A stretch of DNA of 64,000 bases, taken from Caenorhabditis elegans (lineage: Eukaryota > Nematoda > Chromadorea > Rhabditida > Rhabditidae). Both the position numbers and the translations under genes were made by a program. The DNA is taken from positions 5,332,001-5,396,000 of the forward strand of contig NC_003279.8 in the NCBI RefSeq assembly GCF_000002985.6, given 5' to 3'. This document shows positions 44,401 to 56,500 of the stretch, one piece after another (position 1 is the stretch's first letter; each line of letters opens with the position of its first letter). The notes under the pieces are model-generated. The model saw only the letters and a program-made list of their open reading frames with translations, did not search any database and was not told the DNA's origin.

Positions 44401-47400
44401 GAGAAAGAAACAATTTTATCTGAAAAGAAATAAAAAATGAAATGATTTTCGACCACTTGTTTGTCAACTGATAACCTCCTTTTTTTCTTTTCAATGCTCT
44501 CTTTATGTATGGGAGATGCGATAAGAGACAAAATGTGCTGAAATAGACAGAAAAAAGAAGTGACGAAAAATCTGGAAACGGAAAGTTTCGAAAATATATA
44601 GAACATTTCACAATTTTTCCAAATCTAGAACATAAGACCTGTCATAACTGAAAAAAAAACTGGCCTCAAAAATAGATCAAAAGTTTGTTCTCGTTGGCCC
44701 CCCCCCCCCTTTGCCATTTGAATCTACAGAATTCTTGCCGTGCCAACCTCTCTAACTCAAACAATAGAGTTTGCTCGGTGAGAGCAAAGAAAGTTCCAAT
44801 CTTTTTGACACTTTTTCTTGCGCGTTTTTTTGTAAATTTTGAATTAGTGGATCGGAGATCTTACGTCACATGTGGCCTAGGGAGAGACAAAAACTCGGCC
44901 AACGATTTTTTAACTAGAAGGGAATTAAGATAAACATCATTAAATTGGAAAAATTGCAGTATGTTGAAAAAGCAAAAAAGAGTGTTTAACAAAATACAAA
45001 AATTCAAAATTTTCCATCAAAATTTTGGCAATTACCAATTTTCGAAAACATTGAATTTAAAAAACATATTGCAAGGTTAAACTAAAAAAAATTGAAGCAA
45101 GATTTAAACGGATAAAACGTAATTTGGTCGAATTCCAAAACGGGGAATTAATTTTCATTTTTTAGTAAACATTTTTTAAAATGTTCTAAAGTTTTAACAC
45201 AATAGTTGATCATTCTAGCACCATATAACTACAATTCGAATACAAAAAGTTAAAAGGCAATTTTCAAACAAAAAAATGTTTAAAAAATTGAAGAAAACTC
45301 ACAACTTTGTGCATATTTCCATGCTGATCATAAGTGATCACAGTGCGGGAACGTCTTCCACGCATTTTCAGAAATTCAAAGTTTTCTTTTAGATATCTTT
45401 TCGTTGCAGATAGAAAATAAACAAGTAGTTTGTTCAATGAAAAGAAATAGTGTATACGTCTGTGTTTGTGTGGAATGTCCCTATGTTTCTCTATTCAATA
45501 AACTCCGCCCTCTTCATATAGACGCCGCCCATTTTCGCGCACGACGTCATTTTGTTTTGGCAGCGGCGGCGGCGACGGACCCCGAATAGGGACGTCCTAC
45601 CCCCCTTCAGCTAGTAGAGAGTCGCCCTCGCAAAACTGGAGAAAACGAGAGAGCACTGGGATTAGTGGAGACGCAGATCCTAGAGTCCTGGCTATTTTTG
45701 CTTGCGAGAACCGCACATGAAGAGAGTGAGGGACTCCGGCATATAATGATGATGTCATTCTTAAAGACGTCATCTGGAACTGAGCAGGAATGAGCAGAGG
45801 AATAAAATGGGTCTCTCTTTCTCTCTTGAAGAAGTAGAGGAGGAGGGGGAGTAATTTGCATTTATCAAATACACCCTTAGGCTTCTCGAACTGCAAAGAA
45901 TTTCGGATAGTGACGTATGTTTTTTTGTTTTTGAGAAAATTGTTTTCATGCTGGAAAATGGGAAATCTCATTTCAGAAAACGTTGGATTACGGTAGATTG
46001 CATAATGTTTGGCAACAAAAAGAAAGTGAATTACACAACCGGTTGTAACAGATATCAAATAGTTTTGATATTACAAAACTAAAAAGTTTGGGAAGCTTGT
46101 GAACTGGGGAATCAGAAGCAAATCATTTAGATTTTTAGTTTTTTTCGATTTTTTGGCAATTTTTTGGAATAATTTTGGAAAAGTTTCCGGCATTCTTCTA
46201 TTTTATTTATGTCTTATTAAAATTTGAAGTACATAGAAAAACCGAAAAAAAAGAAGTTGATAATTTTTTTAAATTAAATTTTCCTTTAAAACATTTTGAA
46301 AACCAAAAAATCGAAACAATTCGAAAGTTTGCTTTCTTGATTTTTCCCCGATTCTCAAACAAACATTACAAAACTAATTAAAAAATCTTAGATTTTTTGG
46401 ATCCTCAAATTCTTTGGAACTTGAATATATACTCTGATAAAAATCTTTAATAATATTGAAAGTTTTCGAAGATTACCCACAACAATCTCCACACCTAATT
46501 AACGAACTCCATATTTGTTTCCACTTCCAGCGTCACTTTCAATGACGTAACTTTTAATTTGTTCTAGACAAAAAATTCCAAAATTAGGTTCTAGTTTTTT
46601 GACATTTTATGTAGTGACTCATTATGAGAAGCAACTTGTGCTCACTTAAAAGAGCACGTGTCATTCATTTACAAACAAAACGGATGAGAGAAGGAAGAGC
46701 TGCTGCGCGACGCCGCGGCAAAAGTTGACCAGACAAGTTAAAGATCACGGAAAGACCACGGAATTCGGAGAGTCTAATTGTGAGGAACTGATAAAATAAT
46801 TTGGGGAATGGAAGAAGATGAGGTCATTAAAAAGACTAGTTCTAGGGGAATCCTACAAAATAACTAAAAAAAACTAAAATTTCAGTTTTAAAACAATTTT
46901 GTATTAAATTGGATCAGAGTAGCATAAAGAGAAAAGGTAGCCGACTAAAAATTGTGGATAAGACTGGAAAAAAACGGTGGTACTAGTCCTAAATCACCCC
47001 GCCACTTTTTTCTTTTTTTTTTCGTTTTTTTTTGAACACGTGGAATAATAACTCGTTCAGATTAGAAAAGAAAGGAAGAATAAGATCAACCTCCGTCAGG
47101 AAGAATTCTCCGGTTTCTCTACAGATACCTCCAAAGATCCAAAGTTGAGGCAAAATTCTTCCAGAATTATTCTTTCTCTTAGAGAATAAGGATTCATCAA
47201 TCTCTACAATCATGTTTCTTTTAATGAGGTCCGCGGCCACCACCTCTCGCATGTACATGTTCCAAGAAATGAAAACTCTTCCACTTTTTCGAAAAAAAAA
47301 GGAAAACAAAAACCAAAAAAAAAAAGGAACAAAAAAAAAGTGGCGGGGTGATTTAGGACTAGTACCAAAACGGTTTTTAGGCCTGTCTGCCTACCATCTA

Positions 47401-50400
47401 CTTTTTGAATTTTTGCACAAACTCTGGTTCTTATCTCAAATAATTATTTTTCAAAAATTTCAAGGTAGTCTCAGTGGAAAGGATTTCTGATATGACCGAG
47501 CATCCTAGTAAAACTATTCAATTTTCTTTTAAGTACTTTTTGATTTACAGTCATAATTTGTATTTAGGCGTTTTCGAGGTTCGTGCCTGTAATTTTTTGG
47601 CAACTTTTCAAAACTAAAAAATTTGGTATCCTGCCAAAACTTTAACTGAAAATTCAGAAAAATCTAATGGCGTTTAGGATATTATTTATATGAATGGAAA
47701 AAATTGCGTTCAACTTGCAAATTATGACTTACCCTTCTTCTTCTATAAGTTGTCATAGCTAGAGTTGTTGATTGAATTTTTGAAGTAGCTATTTTCGGAT
47801 TCAAAAAAGAATTTCTCCAGAATTCTAAGCTTCTTTTATACTCTATTCATTCTCAATTCCTACATCATTTCGAGAAACTTCTCGAACCCTAATACACTCG
47901 TTGTTTGTTTGTTTGTCTGCGTCTCTTCCTCTTCTCCCACTGAGAGAGTAAACTGCTTCCCCCAGCGGCGCGGAAGATTCCGGAATATTCTGGCAATTCT
48001 CCTGATTTCTTGATCTCAAAATTTGGAGGAAGGAAGAAAAAAAACTAAAACAAAAAAACCTTATTTCTAATATATCAAATTGTCTCTTTTCTGTTACCTA
48101 ATCTGTCAACTGAATCTGTTTCGTCTCCTAATTTTTTAGATTTTTCTTCATCTCGTCGAATGCCATTGTCGTCTTTCAAAGGTCATTCAACAAAAGGCGG
48201 GTATATTTAGATCACATTCTCAAAGCGATTTCTCTAATTTTGGGTACTCTATTCAATTTTTGGCCTTTAAGAGGAACCACGAGGAATTTCTGGGGTTTGG
48301 TCGGACACTATTCGGAAGTTTTGAAAGTTAGAAAAAGGGATTTGTCGAATTTTTTTGGTTATCGCATAATAAAAATTAGTTTCAATACATAGAAAATTAT
48401 TTCATTGATCTGATATGAAAATAACTTTATTCAAGTTTTAAAAAGTGAACAATATATTCTCTAAAAGTTCATGAAAGTTTTTTGGCAATTGAAAACATTA
48501 ATTCCAATTTTTAGCATTTTTTCAAATTTCTAGACAAGAACGAATATTAATATCAGAAAAAATAAATATTTGTCTGTATTTTGAATCTAAACTTTGATGA
48601 GAATACGGCTCACAGGCTTGATGAAATACCATCTTCAAAATCCCCAGAAATTTCAGAGAAAATGTGCATCCGAACTTTTTTCCGTATATCCAGAAAGTAG
48701 GTTAATATGTATCTTCTTTTTTTGCAATTAGCCACCCCCCCCCATTTCTCTCAATTTTCTTCTCTCAAAACTGCATGTACACAGGATATTTTTTATTCAA
48801 GAATATGTGCCCCTTTCATCTTTGTCAATAAATTGAAAGCAATATACGAGAAAGTATATATTTAGAAGACCAGAAAATATTAATATTTTCTTATTTTGCA
48901 AAAATTTTAATAGGCTAGTTTTTTGTATGCGTGTGCTATAAGGGGTAATTTGCACAAAGTTCTGATTCTTTGGGGTTTTTTTTCGAATGAAAATGGCATT
49001 TCTTCGCCAATTTTAGATTTATTTGAGATGAGAAATTCAGACGTCAGAATGACGACAATTTTCGTTTTTTTTTGCTCTTTTTAGTTTTTCCTTTCCAATT
49101 GGGGTGGGTGGATGGGAAAATACGTTTTTCAAGTTTTGGAATAAATTATTTAAAAGGATATAACAGCTGAACATGTTGCAGGAAGTATTTTTGGAAAATT
49201 AAAAACCTCCTTTCAAGTGGTCAGCGACCAATCAGCAAAGTATGGGGCGGAGCCAACTCCGCTTATTGGTCAACCTGCTTTTTTAGGTGCGAAATTCGAA
49301 ATTTTTGGAGTTTTTTCTCTTTATTTATTCTTTAGAATTTTGACATTTAAGCATCAAAGCATGGGATGGTTGCCGCATGGCGCAATTTGCACAGCCTATA
49401 TCGCCATATTTGAACAGATTTCACACAGTTTTCCTCCGATTAACGAAAACAATATAAAAATGAGAAATAGTGTTGGAGATGAGGAGAGCTCAGAGACAAA
49501 ATGTAAAAAAAAAGTTTGTGGAATTTTTCAAAGCTGGTAGAGATGTGGGATATGTGTATGTGTGGGGATGGGGGAAAATGCGGAAATGAAGCGGTGGATG
49601 GTACTGAGTATTTAGGAGGTTTGGGATGGACATTGACATCTGGTAGACACCTGTTTTGTGAAAGGAAAAAATGTCTTAAATTTAGATTGTTAAATCAGAG
49701 TTCAATTAATTGGAAGAACTAGGAATGCACTTTTATAGACATTTCGGTTTAGGCCTTGGCTTAAAATTAGAGTGCAGACTTAGCTTCATAAGCAGGCTCA
49801 GGTTTGGTCTTGTGCATACAGTTACTAGTTAGGCTTAGGCTTAGGCTTAAGCTTTGAGTTCTAGTAAAAAGTATTTTCGTGGCAAATTATTTTACTGCTT
49901 AAAAAATGTTTTCCCTAATTTCAGGAGTAAATTTTTTCAAAAAAAAACTAAAAATGAGGACTTTTAATGGATTGCCTTGAATGCGACTAGATCCGTATGC
50001 TTTGAAAAATACAAATGAGGCTGTGCAAAAAGGCCAGTTTCAATTTCAAAAAATAAATCAAATTTCAATTTGAACATTTTTCAATGAAAAATTATTATGT
50101 CAACTTTACAATTAGGCAAACATATTTTTCAATTTGGTTTTTAATCTTTGAGTCTTTATGTTTCGCAGTTTTAATTTCAATTCGTTTTTTTAAAGCAATT
50201 ATAATACATGCTACTTTAAAACGAACAAGAAATACAATTTCACTTTGTAAACTTTGATCTAATAAAAGTAACATAAATCCTAATAAAAAAAAACGAAAAA
50301 AGAGAACAGTGGTATGTGTCATTTTGAAATTTCATCGAATTTTATATAATCGGATTTTTGTTCGCTTGTACCTCAAATGAGTGAAACTTGCCACTAAACA

Positions 50401-52469
50401 ATTCGGCGTTGATGTACTTTTTGAAACAAAAATGTTTGCGAAAACAGAACAAACTTGCATATCATTTCTGGAATTTCCAATGTTTTATACCAGAATAAAA
50501 AAGACTGAAAACCGAAGGAAAAGTAAAAAAAACAACGGTTTTTGATTACCAGACAGGATGATTTTTGAGTTATTTTATTTTCGAATATTATCCCCATAAA
50601 TTTCACTACTATTTATAATCAAACCTTATGTTAATTTTTCTGAATGATCAAGTTGTTTTGAATATTGGAAATGTCACGCGTCATGGACATTTTGCACCCC
50701 AGGAAAATCTGTGAATTGTTTTTCGAAACATTAGCAGACAATATCATATGATTTACTGATAGTAAGGGCGTTTTCCGAATAGTTTCATAAATATAAATAT
50801 TATTATCAATTCGTCAAATGCGGATTATTTGAGTGCAACTTTTAGGCTCCACCCACTGAGAAATCGAGAGATCGATCGAATGAATAATATATACATCTAC
50901 AGTCTAGAAATTCAATTGATTGTCGTCATAGTGTTTTTGGAAAATGATTATGATAGACGAGCATTTGGAAAACGTTTTGTTTTTTATTGTTCACTTATTG
51001 ACGAACTTCCAGTGGAATTGCAAAATTAACAATTAAAGATCGATAAGCGCCAGTGGCGGAAATGTTAAAAATTACTCTTATGCCAAAAGGTGCCAAAATG
51101 ACCAAATACCACAGTAAAACTTTCCAACATTTTTTTGAAAATGTTTTATTTTGTTTAAAAATGTGGGAATTACTAAGTTTTGGAACTTTTTGTCTTATTG
51201 CCATTTAAAAAAAAGGTTGTTGAAAAAAACAGTTTTAGACCTTTTTGAACCATTCAAATAATAAAAATTAACGTCTTATTTTGGAAATACGCAGCCGTCC
51301 GTTATGTGTTCGAAGAATTCAAACCACATGAAAAAGTTTTATCCATCAAAAAATGGTAATAAAATTTCAATTTCAAAGTCAGATATATATGACGTCTATC
51401 CAATCCAAAAAAGCTTTCACCCTTTATCTTATACCACACAAAAAATGTTTTGTCATTTGACAGCCTGCACACACACACAAAAAATCCGTCATTTTTTATA
51501 TATTTGTATGTGTCTGGAAAAATGATGTCATATCGCACTGAAAACAATTGGAACGAAAAATACGAATTTTTCGTTTCCAATTTCCTCAACTTTTAAGAGG
51601 TTTACCTCATTATCAAAGCAACAAAAAGTCACATGAAAAAGAAGAAAAAGCTTTTTTTGATTTTCGATTCATTTAATGCTTCCGGTGGGAAAATAGGCGT
51701 TGAATACTATTTGAAATTAAACGGAAACTCAACCCAAATGCGCGAAGAAAATATAAAGAAGAAAAGTTGAAGGAAAGAAAGCAAGAAAGGATAGATAGAA
51801 AATGACGAATTCTATAGGAAGAAGCTTCAAAGGTCCCCAGATCTAAAATTAGATGAGAAGATTCGGATTCAAAGGAGAAGATGTTAAAGTTCACATTATA
51901 TTTAGATATTTCAGATGACAAATTACTACTGCGTGTTTACAAATAGTTGGATTTTTCTTTTGAAACTCTCCAGTTTTAGTCTATTGTTCGGTTTATAGTC
52001 AAAGTAAGTAGCTGGAGATTGCAGTAGCTTCCAGACCAGATATTCAACTTCAAGGCTTCTCCTTGGATTTGGTGGTCTTTTCAGATTCAAACTCAACTGT
52101 TGAACAAAGCTGCACCACAACCAGTGCAATACATTTGACGCGTAAGTTTACTGTTCCTATTGAAAATCAACCTTCGCCCCCAAAACATGTTCCAATGTGC
52201 CATCTAGACACCTCACTTTCTAAAAACCATGTGACTTTTGTGATATATTTGTAATTATAATATCATCTATTACCTTATCATTTTACACCCACACTCTCTA
52301 CGTTCTTGCTCTTTCACTTTTTTTTATCGATAAAAAATCAGTTAATTGTTACATCATGGATTGTAAATTTGAATAGAAAATTACAACGTTTTAATATTAA
52401 TTTAAAAATGAAGAAACTCACCTCAACAATCCCCTCGACTTTCTTCCATACTACCTTCTTCTTACCCAT
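41409..52469 (-). CDS. pqn-44 (tent-5): TENT5/FAM46 non-canonical poly(A) polymerase with Q/N-rich N-terminus
   Basis: Shared exons: 44156-44341, 43076-43191, 42758-43028, 42359-42708, 41982-42294 and 41409-41522. Alternative first coding exons at 45303-45365, 47733-47756 and 52422-52469 all end in phase 0, giving about 470, 457 and 465 residues. The first shared exon is Q/N-rich ([19 protein letters not shown]), which explains the pqn name. The nucleotidyltransferase core has HGRGNFPT, the GGAAS turn in [11 protein letters not shown] and the catalytic DLDLIF (Asp151/Asp153 in the 45303 isoform). The C-terminal exon ends ATWIPVI, comparable to YPTWLPCN in vertebrate FAM46C. TENT5 enzymes extend poly(A) tails of mRNAs for secreted proteins at the ER; in worms a role in innate immunity is reported (from memory). 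Introns carry a Merlin-type remnant and other repeats. The two distal first exons are inferred from splice sites only. Confidence 0.88.
41626..41818. repeat. Two-copy tandem duplication in the last tent-5 intron
   Basis: The words CTTGT..TC-T-TTCTAGAT.CCCT, AAATCCA.CT and TGAAGAAGTTCTACGG occur in the same order at 41631-41706 and 41734-41812, with about 75-80% identity by eye. Confidence 0.6.
43939..44047. repeat. 109-bp inverted repeat in a tent-5 intron
   Basis: CACAGTTTATTTGCGATATG (43939-43958) pairs with CACATCGCAAATTAACTGTG (44028-44047) with two mismatches. The 69-base loop contains TGCACACTTCGGCAACG and similar mixed sequence. Either a small MITE or a hairpin-forming intronic element. 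Confidence 0.65.
44698..44709 (+). repeat. C12 tract (poly-G on the transcribed minus-strand gene)
   Basis: Twelve consecutive C bases in the intron before the Q/N exon of tent-5. On the coding strand of tent-5 it is a G tract, able to form a G-quadruplex. Confidence 0.85.
45303..45365 (-). other. pqn-44 (tent-5): tent-5 alternative first exon A
   Basis: ATG at 45365, 21 codons starting [18 protein letters not shown], ending at a GTGAGT donor in phase 0. It joins in frame to the exon at 44341. A GC-rich region with CRE-like sites lies just upstream (45480-45800). Confidence 0.7.
45480..45800 (-). promoter_or_regulatory. Probable promoter of the tent-5 exon-A transcript
   Basis: A locally GC-rich block (45530-45600, with a GGCGGCGGCG run) directly upstream of exon A, plus GACGTCAT at 45543-45550 and 45766-45773 and GATGTCAT at 45751-45758. 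GACGTCA is the CRE/ATF half-site. The role is inferred from position. Confidence 0.4.
46979..47366 (-). mobile_element. Merlin-type (IS1595-like) DNA transposon remnant, 388 bp
   Basis: Terminal inverted repeats of about 32 bp starting GGTACTAGTCCTAAATCACC are flanked by the 8-bp duplication AAAACGGT (46971-46978 and 47367-47374). The interior, read on the minus strand, encodes a fragment with [17 protein letters not shown], then [19 protein letters not shown], which matches the catalytic-core signature of IS1595/ISXO2-like DDE transposases used by eukaryotic Merlin elements (ExDESxFxKRKxNxGR...WxFGGIxR). An 8-9-bp duplication and GG ends are also typical of Merlin. The rest of the transposase is missing, so this is a deleted non-autonomous copy in a tent-5 intron. 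Confidence 0.8.
47733..47756 (-). other. pqn-44 (tent-5): tent-5 alternative first exon B (proposed)
   Basis: ATG at 47756, eight codons MTTYRRRR, then a perfect GTAAGT donor in phase 0. It would replace exon A with a short basic tail. Supported only by the donor, phase and similar basic composition. Confidence 0.45.
48735..48743 (+). repeat. C9 tract
   Basis: Nine consecutive C bases within the long tent-5 5' intron; a second, shorter G/C mononucleotide tract after the C12 at 44698. Confidence 0.7.
49205..49268. repeat. Small GC-rich foldback in the tent-5 5' region
   Basis: GACCAATCAG (49225-49234) and GGCGGAG (49247-49253) are complementary to CTCCGCTTATTGGTC to the right. A related GACCAATCA...TGATTGGTC pair occurs at 56438-56487. 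No coding content. Confidence 0.45.
49829..49852 (+). repeat. Interstitial telomere-like array (TTAGGC)
   Basis: Three perfect TTAGGC units followed by TTAAGC, preceded from about 49745 by degenerate relatives (TTTAGGCC, TTGGCTTA, GACTTAGC, AGGCTCAGG). TTAGGC is the C. elegans telomere repeat. Confidence 0.7.
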
Positions 52470-52508
52470 CGTTGTAGAGTTTCCCAAAACTTTTGCGGTT
52501 TTTGAGAT
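52422..52508 (-). other. pqn-44 (tent-5): tent-5 alternative first coding exon C (proposed)
   Basis: An exon between a TTTCAG acceptor (at 52509-52511) and a GTGAGT donor, phase 0. The ATG at 52469 gives [16 protein letters not shown] before the junction. The frame is also open upstream to the acceptor (ISKTAKVLGNSTT), so a further upstream exon, coding or not, must exist. Supported by splice sites and phase only. Confidence 0.45.
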
Positions 52509-53309
52509 CTGAAATATAAGGAAATTTAAAGTGTGAAGGTTTTTTTTTTGAGGAAATGAGAGCTCAAAAAAATAGAACGAGCAAGAAACAAAAACTGATA
52601 ATGACTCATTAAGAGTGCCGTTTATCAGGAAAAATTGATTAGGTACGGAGCCCAATATACATGTTTGCAAGGTCACCACTATCCCTTGATATTATCAAAA
52701 AATGGGAATCAAAGAAAAAGAGCCAAAGTTTCACTAATTCCTTAATGACAGCTGATTCCAGAAGGAATTGGGCGAAAATGTGAGAAATGAACAAAATATT
52801 TGATTTTGTTGTCGGTGTTTCGTCTAAGAATTATCTGATAAGAATAAGAAACTAGAACTAGAATTTGGAAATTAACATTTTCACAGAAAATTACAGGGAG
52901 ATCAGAATAATTGGGAATAAGTTGAGCTCAGGAAAACCAGAACTTCAGAGAGCTAGACAACAAATACTTTCAATTACCTTCTATCGTTGGCAACTGTTTT
53001 TCGCTGAAATATTGAGTGCGCAACTTTGGAAATTGGTGAAATTTTTTGGCAACTTTTCTAAATGCACCCCGAAATTCGATTTCAACAAAATTTAAGATTG
53101 TTCCAAGTGCCAAAACTTCTGCAATATAAATTTTAGAGCTCTGCTACTTTGCCGGCTACCAAAAAAATTAGCGTTCCTGGTTCTAGGTAGGCATACATAT
53201 ATAACATCTTTTAGCCTACATGCCTCCCTATCGGCTGAAATTTTTGACTGGTAACATATTATTAGAGTTATTTCTATATTTCAAAGGCTAAAAATTTTTG
53301 GCTCTCTAT

Positions 53310-53535
53310 GGTGCCCGGCCTCGACACGCAGTACAATAGTGTTTTTGCTCTTAAGGAGTACTGTAGTTTCCAAGTTCTCGCTGTCTCGCTGTTTTGTTTG
53401 ATTTGTAATAGTAGTTAGTGTTTTATTTCCGATTTTTAATAAAATTTAAAGTGGCAAGCGATAATTCATGAAAAATCAAAATTGCAACAACTAGGAGCCG
53501 GAAACTACAGTACTCCGCGAATGCACGTATTGAGA
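53310..53535. repeat. Foldback repeat related to the GTGTCGAGACC family
   Basis: The left side has CCCGGCCTCGACACGCAGTA and TTAAGGAGTACTGTAGTTTC; the right side has GGAAACTACAGTACTCCGCG and AATGCACG. GAAACTACAGTACTCC and its complement form the clearest arms (53358-53375 and 53498-53515). Confidence 0.5.
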
Positions 53536-56500
53536 AAAAAAAATACAGCAGAATTAAATAATTAATAATAATTAATTTTTCTTGAAAGTTTCACCATCCC
53601 TAACTAACCATTTTCGAATATGTTTTCAAAAGTTTTCGAAGTTCTTTTGTTTATACCAAACGAAAAAGTTTACTTCCGACAAAAAGTTGCAAAACGGAGA
53701 AGAGGTGATAACGAATGAGAGGTTTCAGAGATTGCATCGAGACAAAAAGATGCTCTTTTTCTGCTGAATTGAATTGTTTACACTTTTTTCTCCCGCTTCT
53801 TTTATGTCCGAATAAATGATTGGCAATGACAAAAGAGTTCGGACGATGAAATTATTTTAAGAAAAATGAGTTTTTGTTCGATAAAAAGGGGAGGAAAAGA
53901 GTAACAAAAGAACAGAAAATGGGAGTGGAGAGGTATTGTAACTGATAATACAGTAATCAAGAAGCACACTTTAGAGAGTCGCCTCTTTTAAATTGAACAA
54001 TAGGCTTAACTGTGAGATTTTTGCGGCGAACGGATCTGTCATTGAACCTATTCTATCACGGCTCTGTGGGAACATGGGAAATTAACTTTAAGGTAGAGTA
54101 TCTACTATGGAAAGTTTGTCTGAAGACATTCAAAAATTAGTTACATTTCCCGAAAGTTGTGGTAAATTGGCAAATATTCGAAGCATTAAAATATCGATTA
54201 ATTAACTTTGAGGCGCTGCAGTTTTGAACTCCAAAAAATAAAATATAAAAAATCATCAAAAACACTTTTTCCCACAGATCTTCATTCTTTAAATGTTTAA
54301 CTTGTTTCATAACCGTAGAATTTCCACATATGCACCTAAACGCTTACCTACCTTCTAGGCCTCTACAGGTACAGAGGTTTCAGGTTTGCTCAAGGTCCCT
54401 GAGGAAATTAAGCGTTGTTTCCAGAAAAAAGACAAATATAAAACAGATAATGTATTTGTCCAATATTCTTTCAAAATTTTGTTTTCTCAAGGTTTTCCTA
54501 GGAATCAGTTCAAATTATATGAGTTCTACAGTAACCTCAAACTGAATCAGAAGAGTAAGGCTAAGAACCCCAAACATAACTCCTAGTTTAACGTGACAAT
54601 CCCAGAAAATACAGTACACGTAGGACTGTATATTCTTCATTTCCAGCAAACGAGAAGTTGACAGTAGTTTGCACAAAGTATTGCAATTCAATGCATTCCA
54701 AAATCACAGTGAGAAAAAACGAGTGAAAAGACACGAAAATTTCAATAAAACCCCCAGCAGCACAAAAAGGACTTTTTTGTGTGCGTATTTATGTCATTTA
54801 CCAGCTTTCATATTCGCCCACGCTTCCCACCAGAAAAGGACAACAAATCGCATGGCAGAAAAAATAAAATAAAATACACAGTTAGTTTTTAGAGGGAAAA
54901 TGGGAAAATGGTGGCACAAACGCTTTTCAAACCATTTCCCCTCTCATGCCTCTTTCTTTTTCTCTTTCAGCCCCTCACCTCACTCACCTTTTGCCTATAA
55001 AGTGTCAATGTTTCTCTATGTTTGTCTGCGTTTAAAACAATTCGAACAGTGTTTCATCGATAAACAGATTCACTTCGAAAATCTTCTCTCGGGGCTTCGA
55101 AAAAGTTTTCAGAAACGACGCACAAGTAGGAAATGAAAAGCTGGATTTTATTCGATGCCCTTTTGTTTTAGATATTGCAAAAAATGGCGAAAAAAAACTT
55201 TTAATATGACCTTTTGCGTTTTTGTTTCTGAAAATTTTGAACTCTTGGTGTTTTTAGCAAAACTAGTAATTCCACAAAGGTTAGAGGTGACTGGGGTGCC
55301 TCTTCCATCGCCCTCCTAGCCCCCGGCTCGCTTCCCAGAGTGAAAGTTGTTGTCACGGTGTTTGCAGAAATGACATATCATAAAAGCAAATTTAGTGCAC
55401 GTTGTCATTACGTTAAAAAATGAAATTTGAATTTTAGAAATTATTCTCATATGATAGTGGATAGTGGCTAGGTTTCTTGATTTGTTTAAATTCATTTGCA
55501 TGGAAACGGGTAGGGCGGTATGAGGCGCCCCCGCAATACCTTGGACAGATGAAAACCATACCTAGAGTACAATTTGACGCGCACGCAATTTTTTAATTGT
55601 GATTGTTTCCGAGATACGGGAGCTTCAAGTTGAAAATTTGTTATTCGAAAAATTTTCTTAAGCTTCAAAAACAACTAGAAAAGTATAATAAATACTAAAA
55701 GTTCAGGTTACATGGAAATTCGTGATATTTAATAATTTGTAAACTGAATAATTTTCAAATTCCTGAATCCTTAGGCAAAAAGTAATGAGTAATAAAGTTT
55801 TAAATGAGAATTGTTGACCAATTGCATAAAGAAAAACAAATGAAGAAGTTAAGAAGAAGAAGTATAAAACTTGAAAAAGCTTCGATTCGACAGAAGAATG
55901 GGCTATAAAATTGTTCTACTCTGCATTTCGGTGGAACTAGAAAATTTGCAAAGTGATCGAAGTTGACTATTAAGGTGAATACAGTACTCTACTGTCAGAG
56001 GTATATAGGTAAAACATGAGTTTCTTTCGTTGCTTATATACAATTAAGACGAAAAAAACAAAAGATAAGACGAAAAAAAGGTTAAGAAGCAACATAATAG
56101 TCTAGACGTAAAAATCAAAACAACAGCATAATAAAATAGTCATAAATACGGTTTTTAAGTTTTGGTTGTTTTTTGAGTGTTTTTTGACATAAAGAGCAGT
56201 TAAAAACTAAATTATTCACAATTCAAAGTTTTTCATAAAGATCTTCTTGATCACAGTGAGATTTTTGATTACACCCGCACTTCAACACCTGTGAAAAGCA
56301 TAAAGGAGCAGTAGTTCTGTAGTTTAATTGTTTTTTTTTTCAATTAGTGTTTACTAATAGTCATATGGGTTTGTAGAACGTAAATATACGTTTTCGGTTC
56401 AAAAGAGAAAGTGTAAGTTCGCGCACAATGGCGCCGACCAATCACCGCTGCGCGTAGGGCGTGACCAACGTCGCTGATTGGTCAGACCTTTATGAGCATG

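Noticed and set aside
45597-46058. 153-codon open frame on the minus strand
   Set aside because: Composition is typical of random AT-rich frame; no signal peptide, motif or splice partner, and it overlaps the presumed tent-5 promoter.
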